Below, one piece after another: positions 1 to 26,841 of a stretch of 64,000 nt of DNA (position 1 is the stretch's first letter; every line of letters starts with the position of its first letter). A program made the translations under genes and the position numbers. Source of the stretch: Nymphaea colorata (lineage: Eukaryota > Streptophyta > Magnoliopsida > Nymphaeales > Nymphaeaceae); contig NC_045140.1 of assembly GCF_008831285.2 (NCBI RefSeq), forward strand, positions 9,794,505 through 9,858,504, written 5' to 3'. Below the pieces are notes generated by a model. The model was given only the letters and a program-made list of their open reading frames with translations, had not been told where the DNA came from and did not search any database.

Positions 1-97
1 AAATTCTTGACCTTGTTTTTGCACGTGATTTTTTGGTCGCAGATCTGTTTTGGACCTTTGGTGTTTCTTTCTTTAAAACAAGCATTTCCTTTTACAG
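1..97 (+). other. HEMB intron, left edge
   Basis: Intron sequence ending in a pyrimidine-rich tract and a TTTACAG acceptor at 91-97. The exon or exons encoding the chloroplast transit peptide must lie left of the window. Confidence 0.75.
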
Positions 98-14319
<14,222 letters not shown>

Positions 14320-14618
14320 GAATTAGTTTTCTAATTATGAACAGCATAAAGAGGTCTTGACTAGTTTTTGCTTCAATCTTGTGGAAAGTATGGCAGGAAA
14401 TTGTAACAGTTTGTACATCAAATTTTGTGTAGAGATGACAATTATTTTTTCTATCGTTGCCAGTTAAGTTAATAGATGTTTTGATCCAAGCATTCTCTGT
14501 TTCTTTTGTACTCGTGAAAGTGGTACTGAAAAAGAAAAGTTCTATTTCCATGTTAGTCGTTCAGCTCATACAGAGTACTTAAATTAAAAGAAGCCCCACC
14601 GGATTCTTGTCTCATAAA

Positions 14619-14649
<31 letters not shown>
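14320..14649. other. Convergent 3' region of HEMB and bZIP, with (GA)n
   Basis: The two stop codons are 330 bases apart on opposite strands, so the 3' UTRs must be short or overlap. A (GA)14 tract at 14621-14649 abuts the bZIP stop side. No canonical AATAAA is obvious. Confidence 0.7.
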
Positions 14650-14653
<4 letters not shown>

Positions 14654-15237
14654 TGCAGAAAATCAAGATGTAACTGGCTACTGGTTGGTTGGTTATGTGC
14701 TTGGAGATGTTCTATGTTGCAAGGGACCTTGTCACCTTCTTGAAGAGCTGCATCTGGGTTCATCTGCAAATCTCTTAGATTCTTCTGGAGTATTCTAGCT
14801 TCTTTCCTAAGGGACCGGTTCTCTCTCATGATCTGTTCATGCTGGTCGGACAGAGAGTTGAGCTTTTCAATGAGCTCGCGGTTCTCAGACCGAAGCTGCA
14901 CCACTTGCGACCAGAGCTCGTCAAGAAGCCTCTGTTTACGCATGCGCGATCTGCGTGCGGACTCCCTGTTTGATAGCATTCTTCTCTTCTTTCTCTCATC
15001 AATCATGCTTTGATGTTCTTCTGCTTCATCTGAAGCCGAACTGCTCCATGAACTGGTCTGTGAAGTAAACTCCTGGCTAGGGGAATGAATCTGGAAGCAG
15101 CTTGGCAGGTAAGGAGGCATGGAGAAGCTGCTAGAGTTGAAGCCTGGTACGCTGCTAGTATTTGCAGCAGAAATGTTGGCCTGGTGGCCTCTAATGTAGG
15201 ACTCTTGAGAGTAGAAGATGGTTGCGACTTCCTCCAT
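14650..15237 (-). CDS. bZIP transcription factor, group S type, intronless
   Basis: 195 residues in one exon. A Ser-rich N-terminus (residues 20-75) precedes the basic region at about 80-103, with the invariant N-x7-R in NRESARRSRMRKQR. The leucine zipper follows with heptads L108, L115, L122, L129, I136, L143 and L150. DELWSQVVQLRSEN right after the basic region is characteristic of the small plant bZIPs resembling Arabidopsis bZIP8/42/43. Such proteins bind ACGT-core DNA as dimers in the nucleus. The chosen ATG at 15237 (MEEVATIFYSQES) is the first in frame after a TATA-like motif. Targets are not deducible. It is convergent with HEMB and 20 kb from PHYLLO. Confidence 0.95.
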
Positions 15238-15364
15238 TTCTCTTTGCCAGAAAATGGCCTTATCTTGACGAGGGGGAAGCGATGCAGCGGGTGGCCTCGA
15301 GTTTGAGAAGAAGAATGAGATTGTTAATTTTGGAAGGGAAGGAAAGAGGAGGCGAGGATGAATG

Positions 15365-15372
15365 CTTTATAA
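15365..15372 (-). promoter_or_regulatory. Putative TATA box of the bZIP gene
   Basis: TTATAAAG on the minus strand, about 128 bases upstream of the ATG, in a sensible position for a short 5' UTR. Context only; no transcript data. Confidence 0.45.
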
Positions 15373-16241
15373 TGCGAGGGGATGGCCATGTGGGCCTCTT
15401 GCAGAGACAAAGAGGAACAGTTATACAGTTCCTCATAAGAGCAGACAACACAGCACTCGATTGATCACCATGGCGTAGTTAAATCAATGGATAAACCAAC
15501 ATGTGTACTCTTTAAGTTTTTTTCTTTTCTTAATAATTTATTCTGTGTGCTCTCACCATGCATTTTGTTTCGATGGTCGTCGTATAAAACAACATGAAAT
15601 TACAGTGCTGCAGTGAAGTGCTTGCCAGTGCCACGATCTGCACAAGCGAAATATTTTGGGTTCTTTATTCCATGCTTAGTTTACCATTCTGCCCCTAAGA
15701 TCTAAGTTCATTCACATGCAGATACACACACACACACAAACATACATACCTAGAACTTGATATGTTGCATGTTACAGTTTTCTGTATTTTTCTCGTTAAG
15801 CTGTTCACATTAAGAACTACCAGCATGATCATTCTGTGCGCCATACTTGGCCTTGTGTATATAGAACTTGATATATTTTTGAATTACAAATTTTCCGGCT
15901 TTCTTTGCTTTAAGCAGTTCATATTATTTAAGGCATACCTATATATATATATATATAAGATTTATGGATATCTTCCTCTAAACCTAGACATAAAAATCCT
16001 TCGGCCTCTCACAGTACACAGCTTGATGTAATGATTGAATGGAGTTTAAGATGGCCGGAGGATTTCAGCTCATATGGGTTTTATTACAGTTTATGACGTT
16101 CAAAACTGTCACAAAATAGTGAATTTCACGACGGAAGTTCATTGGCCATGACCTTTAGCATTCAAATGCATCACTTTCAACAGTTTTTAGAATCATTAAA
16201 AAAAAACGACAATGGAAGTTGGCCGGCTGATTTCAATCTCA

Positions 16242-16244
<3 letters not shown>

Positions 16245-16307
<63 letters not shown>
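16245..16307. repeat. Compound (TA)n(TG)n microsatellite
   Basis: About 14 TA units followed by about 17 TG units. Confidence 0.95.
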
Positions 16308-16310
<3 letters not shown>

Positions 16311-17358
16311 CGGATGCAGTAACTGTGGAAGCTTGAAGGGTCCTTTCTTGTCTGCCACGTTCATGTTGCCTCTAGAAAAGAAAAAAGACAAGCCATAAAG
16401 ATGTTCGTACCAGGCCAATATGAGTGAACACACTTTAATGTGGTAACATAAAACCAAGGGTTAAAATGATAGGCATTCGTGCGTTCGTAGCAGAGTGGTT
16501 GTTGCGTGGTTGTTTTTGTTGTTCTTGATAAATTCAGGGTAGGGTTTCCTACTTGAGCGAAAATTTGTCGTGGAGATCTTTCCCTGCGATCAACTTTCCT
16601 GAGAATCACTTCACGCTTTAGCTTTCCAAGTTGTACGGAGGAAGCCAATAATTGAGTGGTGTTATGAGCTTGTTTTTCTGAAAAGTGGGATTATCAGGTG
16701 AGGAAGCTTTCGATTGTTAACCAATACAAACAAATATGACTGACCTGTGAAAGAATAACAAAAACGCACTCACGTTTTGATACCTGACAATGTATATTCA
16801 AAGCAGACACAGGAAACTGTGAGTTGAAGGATTGAAGCAAAAGAAGCCCACTACAACAACCACATCCACAAATTATATATTCAGAACATATATACATTTT
16901 CTCAAGTTGCAAGTTTCTACTGGCCAAGATGTCCTTATGATAAACTATGGACGTGACTCATAAGCAAATATAATGAGTGACCTTTGACCTCCATTTCTGT
17001 TTCCATAATGGTATCTGTTAGCACTCATCCGCGCTAATCAATTCATGTTAGTGGTTGTTTTGATCTTCACCACAATGATTGACATGCAAGCAAATTTCTT
17101 GCTAGGTTAGATGTGTCCATATCATGGAAGGCAATCAAAATCGCCACTAATGAGGATCTGCGCCATTCGAAACCGATATCTTTGACAGCATTATTGCAGC
17201 ACTTGTCTATGAGTGCCAGTATTGATGAACCGACGGAAGCGTGATAGATCAAAGCCTATAGTTGCATAAAGAAGAATACAATCTCATGGCTTGCAAGACA
17301 TAACTAAGAAAAGTGAGATGGAGCTTAGCTTCAGCTAAGTTGAGACTAATTCATGTAA

Positions 17359-17421
<63 letters not shown>
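17359..17421. repeat. Compound (TG)n(TA)n microsatellite
   Basis: About 7 TG units then about 24 TA units. Confidence 0.95.
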
Positions 17422-17424
<3 letters not shown>

Positions 17425-19460
17425 TTAGAAAAAGTGATCAACTCAATGTTTTCTTAGGCTCATGAATAACTATCTCATGGCTTACCTTGGCTGTGTTTGG
17501 ATGTAGCAGGAGATCCTGATCTTAAAGGTTGTCGATTATCAAGTGCCAATAAAGGAATTAGCATCAAATATTCTATCTATGAGCTAGCTCCATAATCATC
17601 AATCTTATTTTGAGAAGTAAACAAGATTCAAAATCTGGATCTGTTTCAAGGTTTATCTCAAAGAAGATGAGCAAATGTTCGTACTTAATGGCATCTTTTC
17701 CTGACCGTCCATCTGAAACATGGAGCCTGATAGTCAATTGAGAGGAGATGCACTAATTGCCAGACAACTGAAACCGCATCACTTTAGGTTGTGGACAAGA
17801 GTGGTAGGCCCCAGCACAACGCCACCCACTTTGGCTCCTTTGTGACGTCATACTTCCAATCATAACAAAGACTTGGAAGGTGTTCGGTTCTGCCTCAGAG
17901 AAACAGCTTCACGGGCAAAACCAATTGTACCCAAATGGATATCAAGTGAGGATATACCTCTCACCAATCACTAAGCCCAAGAATGAATAAGAATCCTTTT
18001 CTCCAAATGCCATCGTATGTTTCATGGTAGATACGGCTGCAAATGGGCGAGGTTTGGGTCGGCTGCGCCCATTCGAACCCAGGCCGACCTTGATAAGGCC
18101 AGATGGATATTGCTTGACCATAGCTGGAGTTAGTCTTAAAAGAACTGAGTCTACCAGACTTTTATAAGGAGTCCTATCTTGCTTACTAAGACATGCACCG
18201 GCGCCCCATCCCAGTTGGTAATTGTTAGTTTATTAACAAAGTATTATATATTTGTTTATAATAAAAAAAGTTTAACAGGCTTAGTTTAATTGGCTTAATT
18301 GAGAAATTAATTCAGGTTGAAGTCAAACAAAGATCCAATCCATTAACCGAGACAGGGAATCTGTGATTGAGTTCAATGCTCAGATTGTAGATACCGACCT
18401 CAGATTGGGCCATAATGGGTGTGTCTCGGCACTGAATCGAGACCCTAATCAGGCAATGAACAGCCTTAAATTGTAGGACCCAGCAGCCACAACCCAACAT
18501 TGTATCTTCTTCTTTATTTGATTCAGTAGTGCCATGGATTAGCTTGGCCTTTGTGTTTATTTCTTATTCTTTTAATGGGAAGGCCATCCCCAGAAAAGTA
18601 ATACGTGTAAATAACTTCTCCACTATGTGGGAAGTCTATCCAATACCTTCACAATATTATCTGTACCAATTAAGCTTTAGGAGAGGGAAGGGTGTCTAAA
18701 TTAAACTTGGTGTTGTACTTCCACTTTATCATGAGACTTGCACCTTTTTATCTATTGTTTGGTCTATTATTTTTGTAAAGTCGTATGCTTTTCTTATTCA
18801 CAGAGAAGCTAGGGAGATAAAGCATGACAGCACTCATCACAATTATTTAATGACCTTTTGTATTAATGCATAGCCTAGAAATGTATTGTTGCCTTCTCTG
18901 CTATGTGTTTTATTCACTATGGGGCACAACCATCACTAACTCAACCAATTTACTGAAAATGACCTGCCAACTTCGTGCTTACTGAAAATGTATACAACAA
19001 TAACTAAATGGGAAGATATTATGCGTGTGTTTGATTGTTAAGTGATCAGATGCTCATCCCGCTTCTCACAGTGGCAGAAGCATTGACAAAACTGATCTCC
19101 TAATTTATCCTGAATATTCTAATAATGACTGTTTGGTCCCTGTTTAATTATCTTGCCGGAAAATTGTAAAAGGCCAGGTTTAAACACAAGAAAATGCAGT
19201 ACTCCCCAACTCTAGGTTGCCAATATGCATTAGTTATCTTCGTGAGAAAATGACCTAATTGAACCGAAACTATTAATATAGGTTTGATTAATAACTTTGA
19301 AAGTGCATCAACTTATTCCAGAAAAATAGAACTCAGGGTTTTTAGTTATGGACCTTAGCAAAAGGCTACCCTCTTCAAAGCTTCGCTGTTCCTTTTTGAC
19401 TCAAATGAAAAGGTTGTTCCACATCTTTTGGATTATTGTATGTATGTGTATGTCATCACC

Positions 19461-19464
19461 TATA

Positions 19465-19497
<33 letters not shown>

Positions 19498-19498
19498 T
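19461..19498. repeat. Compound (TG)n(TA)n microsatellite
   Basis: Short TG run followed by a TA run. Confidence 0.9.
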
Positions 19499-20914
19499 AA
19501 TTATATGTGTATGTATGTATTTATGCATTCGACCAAAGTTTCTTTTGGTAATTAGGCTGTATTTAGCTTCCTGCAGAAATTATACCAGCAAGTACTTAAA
19601 ACTTAAGTTCTTGTACGTCGACTTTATCATTATTTGATTCAATCACCATTTGTAACTAATTACTTAAAACACCATTTATAATTGTATATGCTTTTTAGTG
19701 AGCTAAAAATCAACAGCCTCGAACGCAGGAAACCTACATGATCACATATTCAAAATTGTTTGTCAGCAGTCGAATTTTTTCTGAAGCTTATGGTATAGAT
19801 TGATTGAAAGTATTATAAGTTGTGTAAAATTAATCATGCTTTCTGAAAATAATTTGAAATTTTTTGTCCCATCAAATTTTGAAAACTATATATGTATCTT
19901 TTATTCTCTTTATCATCCTTTCAGCGCTTTAAACTTAAATGGTGCACTTCAATTCTTATTTGTCGAATAAATTACATAGATTATGTCCAGTCAAATTATT
20001 TGGTCAACCAAAAGAGAGAGCCAACTGTGAATGATTAATTTGTCCCCATAAACTTAATGCCTATAAATCGATCTGACAGATTCTTTACTGTCCATCAACC
20101 CCACTAACTAGCTCATAGAGAGAGAGTGTGTAGAAAATTGTGCCATATATGTATGCATGTGCATAACAAAGTGTTTGTCCATCTGATATGTGTAAAGATG
20201 ACTGCTATTATCAATGCCACTGTAAAAGTAACATTTGGTTGCAATAGTTTCTTCCAAAGAGGATCTTTAGAAAATATTGTTCCATGATTTGAATTGTTCA
20301 GAAGATTTCAGCTGCCGCCTACGTACAGTTGCAAAAGCAATTGCTTTTTGGCAGCAATAGTTTCTTGCAAAGCATACAGTTTTGCTACTTAAATTGGTTA
20401 AAACCTAGATGGTCCAACATTTTCTCTTCAACTTTTTGGTCAAAAAGAAAATGGTGGAATATCTTGTCATGTCATGCATGCTCTCACCATGCATACATAT
20501 ATTGACAGAAAGAGAACATGGTTCATTGTTTATTATATCGGTTCATTTGCTTTTCAATGGATGATAAGCACAACATATTTTTTGTTTTAAGCACTGAACT
20601 GCAGTATACTTAAACAAGAAGTTAAACTTTACGAAAGCTGGAGCAATCCTTTGGTTTCCCGACGGCGATCTTTTTTCCTGTTCATTCTAAAGACGAACGA
20701 GCATGCATTATAATCTACTGGTTCATATTCTAAGAATCTAATGTATGTGCCCCGTTTATGAGGCTTGCACTTTAATTAGAATGAAAGGGGATGAGCACAT
20801 AAATAAAGCAAAAGAGATCAGCCTTCATCCAGCTCGCTCGATAGGTGCAAGGAAAGTAAGAGATCGTCAGGATTCAGTGGTGCAAGGGAGACAAAGTAAA
20901 GTAACTGAGGCAAC

Positions 20915-20917
20915 AGA

Positions 20918-20954
<37 letters not shown>

Positions 20955-20969
20955 GAGAGAGAGAGAGGA
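20915..20969. repeat. Interrupted (GA)n tract
   Basis: GA repeat with several A or G insertions. It generates artefactual RERERE and SLSLSL frames on the two strands. Confidence 0.9.
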
Positions 20970-23900
20970 TAAGGCATTGGTGGATGGTGGAGTGATGCGG
21001 GGGTGGGGCCAAGAATCACGAGTAGGTGGCGGCGACACCACCATTTCTCCACCCATCCGATAAAGCTATCACTTCGTGCAAATGGCATTAATGGCTGTGA
21101 GGGAGGTGGGTAGCTGCGTATCTCTGCTTTGCTTTTTAATTCATTCTAACTTGTTCTACATATAAATGTATAGAAAATTTGGTAAATACCAGGCCACTTG
21201 GGATCAGGGGCAGTATGGCAAGTTGGGGGCCCTTGGTTTTCCCTCAAAATTAAAAAAAAAAAATACATGCAATTTTTAAAAATTTTCTTTTAGTTCTACA
21301 TAAAATTTTTGAAAAATTATGTTTTCGCCCTTGTTAGAATTTCAAAACTATAGTTCCACCTCATGAAAAAATTATGATTTCACCCTTGCTGCTGGCAATA
21401 CAGACGTACATATGTATTGCCAGTTGTATCCAGTGCTGCTGGCAGCACGAGCTCTGCGATGAACTCAATGTCTCTTATCTAGTTGGTTTGTGCGTACTGC
21501 TAGAGAAGAATATGTTTCAGGAACTTGAGGAAAATGACAGCCATATTGCACTAAACGTTTGTTATTTCTTTGATTCTTGCACTCTAATTGCAGGTAGCCA
21601 AAAATCTATCTATATGATTTGCATTTAGTTAGACGTCCCAAGGCTGCACCACTTGAATTTTGTGGTTGGTGATATGTTATAATTTGATGTTAGACACCTA
21701 GACACACACGCACATACATATAATAGTCTTAGCCATGACCATTAACGGATTGACAACAACAAAGGTCTAGGTTTTCTTGTATGCATCTGCATATAACTTG
21801 TTATTACCGTAATGATGTTATTGTATATTGTTTAAAGTTCTTCTTTAGCAACAAAATAGATGGCTTAAGAAAAATCTTAAAAATTATCTTACGAAATGGA
21901 CATTAATACTATAAATTTTGCAAGTACATGTAAGTTCTTTTGCCCCGAAACAACCATCGACTTAATTTGGTTATAATTATATTACTTTCCAGGATACCAT
22001 TCCAATCGTTCTAATGCTGAAACTGTTTCCTACTTGCAACTGATCTCATGTTCTGCGGTCAGTGTAATCCAATGGGCATGATTTCATGTAAGATAATGCA
22101 TCGTTAAGAACCTAAAGACCCACATGCGTAATACGGGTATGCACTGAATGCGTCTCTCTGAGTAGTCCTAATCTCTCAAGGCACGCTTGTGGCAACGGTC
22201 TGAGTACATGTAATCTGGACTTAATTGTATAGATGCCTTTAACGGTTTATTTGGTATAAGCTAGCACCTATTAAACTATAAACATCAAACAAGAATTCTG
22301 TACTAAAATTACACACATTATATTTATATTGTTTCTTCAGTACATGAAAATATGTGGTTCATTAACCTGCTTCTGTTGTTTGTTTAATGAGAATTGGTGG
22401 GTTGAGATCAAGGATAAGCAGTTCATGATCATTATCTGATTATGAACATATCCTTAATGTAGTTAATTAATTACTTTTATTTGTATAAGGTACACATTAT
22501 GGAGAAAACTTGTTGTAGATAGAACCTTTCTTTTAGTGCAAATGGGAATCTATCTTTGGGTGTTCATTATCTGAGATTTTTTTTACTGAAAGTGCAGGCA
22601 CTTTCAGGGAGCAGAAACTCGTGGGCAATCAGTAAGTATTTTTTGGAGGGAATTTTATCTTAAGCATTGTTACTCAAGCTAAAAGTCCTTTCAAAAATAT
22701 AATAAGAGATTATAAGAAGCTCTATTTTAATGTCCAGCTTAATTAAATAAAAACTTATTCTGTTACAAACTGTCTAACCAATTAGAAATGCATCTTGCTT
22801 ACTTGAACGGAGAAACGCTGCTGTAAGATTTAGAGGTACCATGATGCAAATTGAACCGTGCTGTTTGGAAACAGTAACATAATGTTACTGTCTGGTGCAT
22901 CTAACCTAAAAATCAGTTGCATTCATTAGACATTTTGAAAAGTGTTCCATGAATCAGACCGAGGCAAATATATGAAACACCGACACACTGTTAAACCCTT
23001 AGTTATTAAACCCTTGACATGATCAAGTACAGACCCTTTCCGTCACACATACTTTTTTTCTATCAATGAATGTCAACAATTTACTAGGGGTGTTTAAGTA
23101 TTGTGCCAGTGAATACTTGATTTCTTAGTCGACATTTTTTAAATCAATAGTCTTACGTCTTAATACCAAACTGGCTCCTTATGGCCGGTAAAATGGGTTC
23201 ATGTTTACTAATTGTTTGGCATCGAAACAGTCTAATATTTTGCATGACAAGGATCCTTGGAGAGGAAAAACCATGAGTAGAAAACTCGGACTCCGTAATT
23301 GTATATATTGAGAGCCAATTTAAGGCACTTGGGTCTTTAACATGATTCCTAGCTAATTGACAGCACTGTGAACAGAAACTGAATATTCTGCCGTCAACAA
23401 CGTTGAAAGTGTTCAAGTGCCTTAAATGACCAAAAACATTTGATAAGAAACGTAGAGATCAAAAAGCAAAAACACTTGGAGCTATAATAAAGTAAAAAGG
23501 TGAAAAAAACAAAACCCGCTTTGCACAATAAGTAAAATGTCCCTCAAACTAGTGGAGGAGCCACATGATGATTGGTGTGGGCAGTTGCCCACACCAGTCT
23601 TTTAAAATTTCTTTATTTTTAAATAGGCATCTTTAAACATTTATCTAAGTGCCCCACCAGATATGACCCCTCAGGCAATTTTTCTGACTCTGCTGCCTCT
23701 GACGCTATGAGCATTCTACTCTTCATCGAGCTAAAACAACATCAGTAAATGTGGCTTGCACTGGCGAGAAAACGCCACTAGTGAAGGTCATGCCATTGAT
23801 AATTTAATGAAGAAATATATTAGTGTAAGAAAAGGACCTGTAATTTATTTGATATTGCGACAAGCATGCCCTAATGTAGCTGCTACATGTAAGGTACCTA

Positions 23901-24699
23901 AAATAACAAGAAATTAAATGTTAATGTAAAAGGACGGTGTGCTGCTGACTAATTTACATAAGGTTGCACGTATATAGCACACAGTGTTATTGCGCACCAC
24001 TAAGCTGTATAGTGTTTAAAGTGCAGAAGTTCACTACTGGAGATCAGTTGTGCTTTGCATGTAGGTAAAGAGGATAAAAAGCCTGGCAAATGATAAGGAA
24101 AACAAAAAAGTAACTGCGACCTCGTGAAGTAGGACCATAGGTAGTACTCATGATGCCATGAAACTTTATCAAACTAGGCACTTCCGCCATTTGCGACTGC
24201 CTGCCCTAAAAGGTTTCGTGTACAATGATATCAGTGATGCTGCTCGTCGTCTGGTTTCATGTTGGTCTTCTGATTAGATGGTAATCTGATCATCTAGATC
24301 TTTCTTAGAAGGACAATTTAAATGCTTGATTTGATTACTCATTAGAATATTTAGTTAGAATTTCACATGAAAAATGGGCTAATGCTGCAAGGCTTTTGCA
24401 ATTTTTCTAAATAAAAATGTTGGCCGGTCAATATCTTTGCTTTGAGTACTGGCTGGTCTGAACTTATTTTGCTGGCTTAAGTAATTTTCAAAAATACTGA
24501 ACCAAATGTAACTGCATTGATCAGAATCATGATGACCCCATTTATTGGCTTGCAGTAAATTTTGAGAAAATGTTTTAAAAGATTGTAATGTAATTATTGC
24601 ATTGGATTGCAATCTTAAACAAATTGCTTCTATGAATTTCCAGGTCTTACTTAAGACAATTTCATGTTGATTATTACATGATCTCAATGGGTGCAGCAT

Positions 24700-24770
24700 A
24701 GCTGGTCAGATGGGCAGTACTCCAAGCAATGTGTCATCAGTTCAATTCTCAAGGGTACTGCTCCCTTAAA
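24700..24770 (+). mobile_element. Possible tRNA-derived SINE head
   Basis: TAGCTGGTCAGATGGGC resembles a pol III A box, and about 30 bases later TCAGTTCAATTCTC resembles a B box. A related arrangement occurs at 39438. No poly(A) or target-site duplication was identified, so this is tentative. Confidence 0.3.
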
Positions 24771-24890
24771 CAGCGAACATGGAGGAGCTTGTGTGGCGCC
24801 ACGCCCTGATGCCTCTTTGGACACTGAGGGCAGGGTGACCTTATGCTCACCGGAAATATTGACTGTTGCAACCCAAGTGTATATTTTGTG

Positions 24891-24893
<3 letters not shown>

Positions 24894-24921
<28 letters not shown>
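24894..24921. repeat. (GA)n microsatellite
   Basis: Fourteen GA units shortly after a tRNA-like SINE head. Confidence 0.95.
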
Positions 24922-24925
<4 letters not shown>

Positions 24926-25731
24926 AGTATATACCAACTAGGCGTGGTGAACATGTAGCTGCTAAGTTTGCAAATGCCATCTACTAGAAAAAGGGAGAAA
25001 ATAATATCAATGCCCCATTTTCTTTTATGCCAAGTTGCAATTGAATCCCAACCCAGGGGACAAAAAATAAGGTAACTAAGGCCTACAAGATCGGGCCCGT
25101 TTTGCTTGGTCTTGTTATAGAAGCACCTTGTAGGAATGCAGGTCCCCATGGCAACTAATTAGACAAAAAGGGTCCAAAAAAAGGCAAATCAAAAAGATGT
25201 GGCTGCAATGCAACTGTCTTATGAGGAGAACATGATTCATTGATGCTTTAGACCTTGCTGGATTGGAGACTCTGCTTTTCTCTAGTGATTGGACACCTTT
25301 TATGACTTGGGTTTTTGTTGTGTTATGCCCACTTGCCCAACCAGCTCTCCATCCTCTTTATCTTTGGGTTTAAATTAATAGGATCAAGAAAGCTAAGAAG
25401 CGCATGTAGGTTATATATATCAAATGTCTAGCCGCATGATCAAGCTTTTGAGTCCAATATTCTTTAATGTTTTTTGGGCACCTCCGTTTATCCCCACACA
25501 TCCGTCAGCGCAATTTCTCCCATGCATTTACTTGAGTGGGATATGCCCTTTTCCCCACACATGCATAAGCGCACATCCCTCTCTCTTTCTTCCGCTAGAT
25601 CTCTTTCTAATAGAATTGGATGAGTAAACCAATACTAGTATGGTAGTGATCTAGCAGATACCGAAGTTGGTAGGCTCGGTACATACCAAGCTAAGTGTAT
25701 ATGAAAAAAGTTAAAGTTGGCCGATAAAATT

Positions 25732-25735
<4 letters not shown>

Positions 25736-25808
<73 letters not shown>
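25736..25808. repeat. Long (TA)n microsatellite
   Basis: About 36 uninterrupted TA units, among the longest in the window. Confidence 0.97.
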
Positions 25809-25810
<2 letters not shown>

Positions 25811-26841
25811 ACATTGGACGTGCTTGCATCTGTCTGTAGAACTTATGGAACTGTTGATTTTTTTTCCTTTGGCATATCTGGCGATCAAGACTTTAAGTTG
25901 GAAGCAAAAAGCATTGCCCAATATCAAGAAATTCGAGATCCTACAAAATTGGCCCGTTTTTTTTACTCCGGCAAACCGGACCTCCCTCGTGACTCCGTCA
26001 ACAGTGGCAACTCAGGTTGTTGCATTCTATTTCAAGAACAAAATTATAAGATCGAGTTGCGTGCACCAGCTGGTGCACCCAATAAATATGCACGGAAGCA
26101 AAAAAGAACAGCGATTTGAGGTATTTTAGAATTTTTTTTAATAAAAATTGTACTTTTTGGACTTTTAACTTGTTAATAATCCTTTTTTACGCTTTTAGAA
26201 ATCTAGCCTTTTATATTAATCACGTGTATTTAAAACATTATATACCCATGCCAGTGTTTATTGTTTTTTATGCATCTACAGATACAAGGTTCTTTAATTA
26301 TTTAGCCAGTCTTTGTTTCTATATGCTATATACATAAGCTTGAAAATTCCAGATTTTGTTCCCAAATATTGAATTAGCTATTAGGGGAAAGCAATCTAAA
26401 TTGGTAGGTTTTCAATATATATATTTCCCAGTGAGCACCGCCGCCTGCAAATCCATATCATACAAAAAAAAACATGGGCCAAGCACACTGATCAGTTGGT
26501 TTGGCAGACACTCAGACCATGACTTGACCCACGGCCATTCGATACATATTTCAACTATTTCCTTCGTAACTCGAAGCGACTCACCGGAATACTATCTAAC
26601 AATTGGACGTACGTCAAAGAAAGTTGACGAACTATGCATGCAGTATTAATATTTTTCACCATGAAGGAGAGACGGCTTAGTCGATAATGGCGTCTCACAT
26701 TTCAGGTACTGATGCGGAGGTTACGGTGTGGCCGAAATGCCTTAGCCCATGATGGTCCTAAATAAATTATAGTTTGGAAAGAAAAATACCAGGATTAACA
26801 GCTTAACAGCTTGATTCAAGCCTACGTCCATGGTCAATACG

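Larger units (their letters stand above)
15473..26758. other. Intergenic region, no gene recognised
   Basis: About 11 kb of AT-rich DNA upstream of the bZIP gene. It holds microsatellites (16245-16307, 17359-17421, 19461-19498, 20915-20969, 24894-24921, 25736-25808), a weak tRNA-like SINE head (about 24700), a 10-bp-arm hairpin (22586-22607) and short patches typical of old MITEs (near 16050-16236 and 23555-23710). All open frames are under 110 codons, without recognisable motifs or codon bias. Confidence 0.6.

Noticed and set aside
25808-26129. Two overlapping frames of about 100 codons at 25808-26129
   Set aside because: Start at the edge of a (TA)n tract, have no motifs or splice context, and overlap in two frames; most likely chance.
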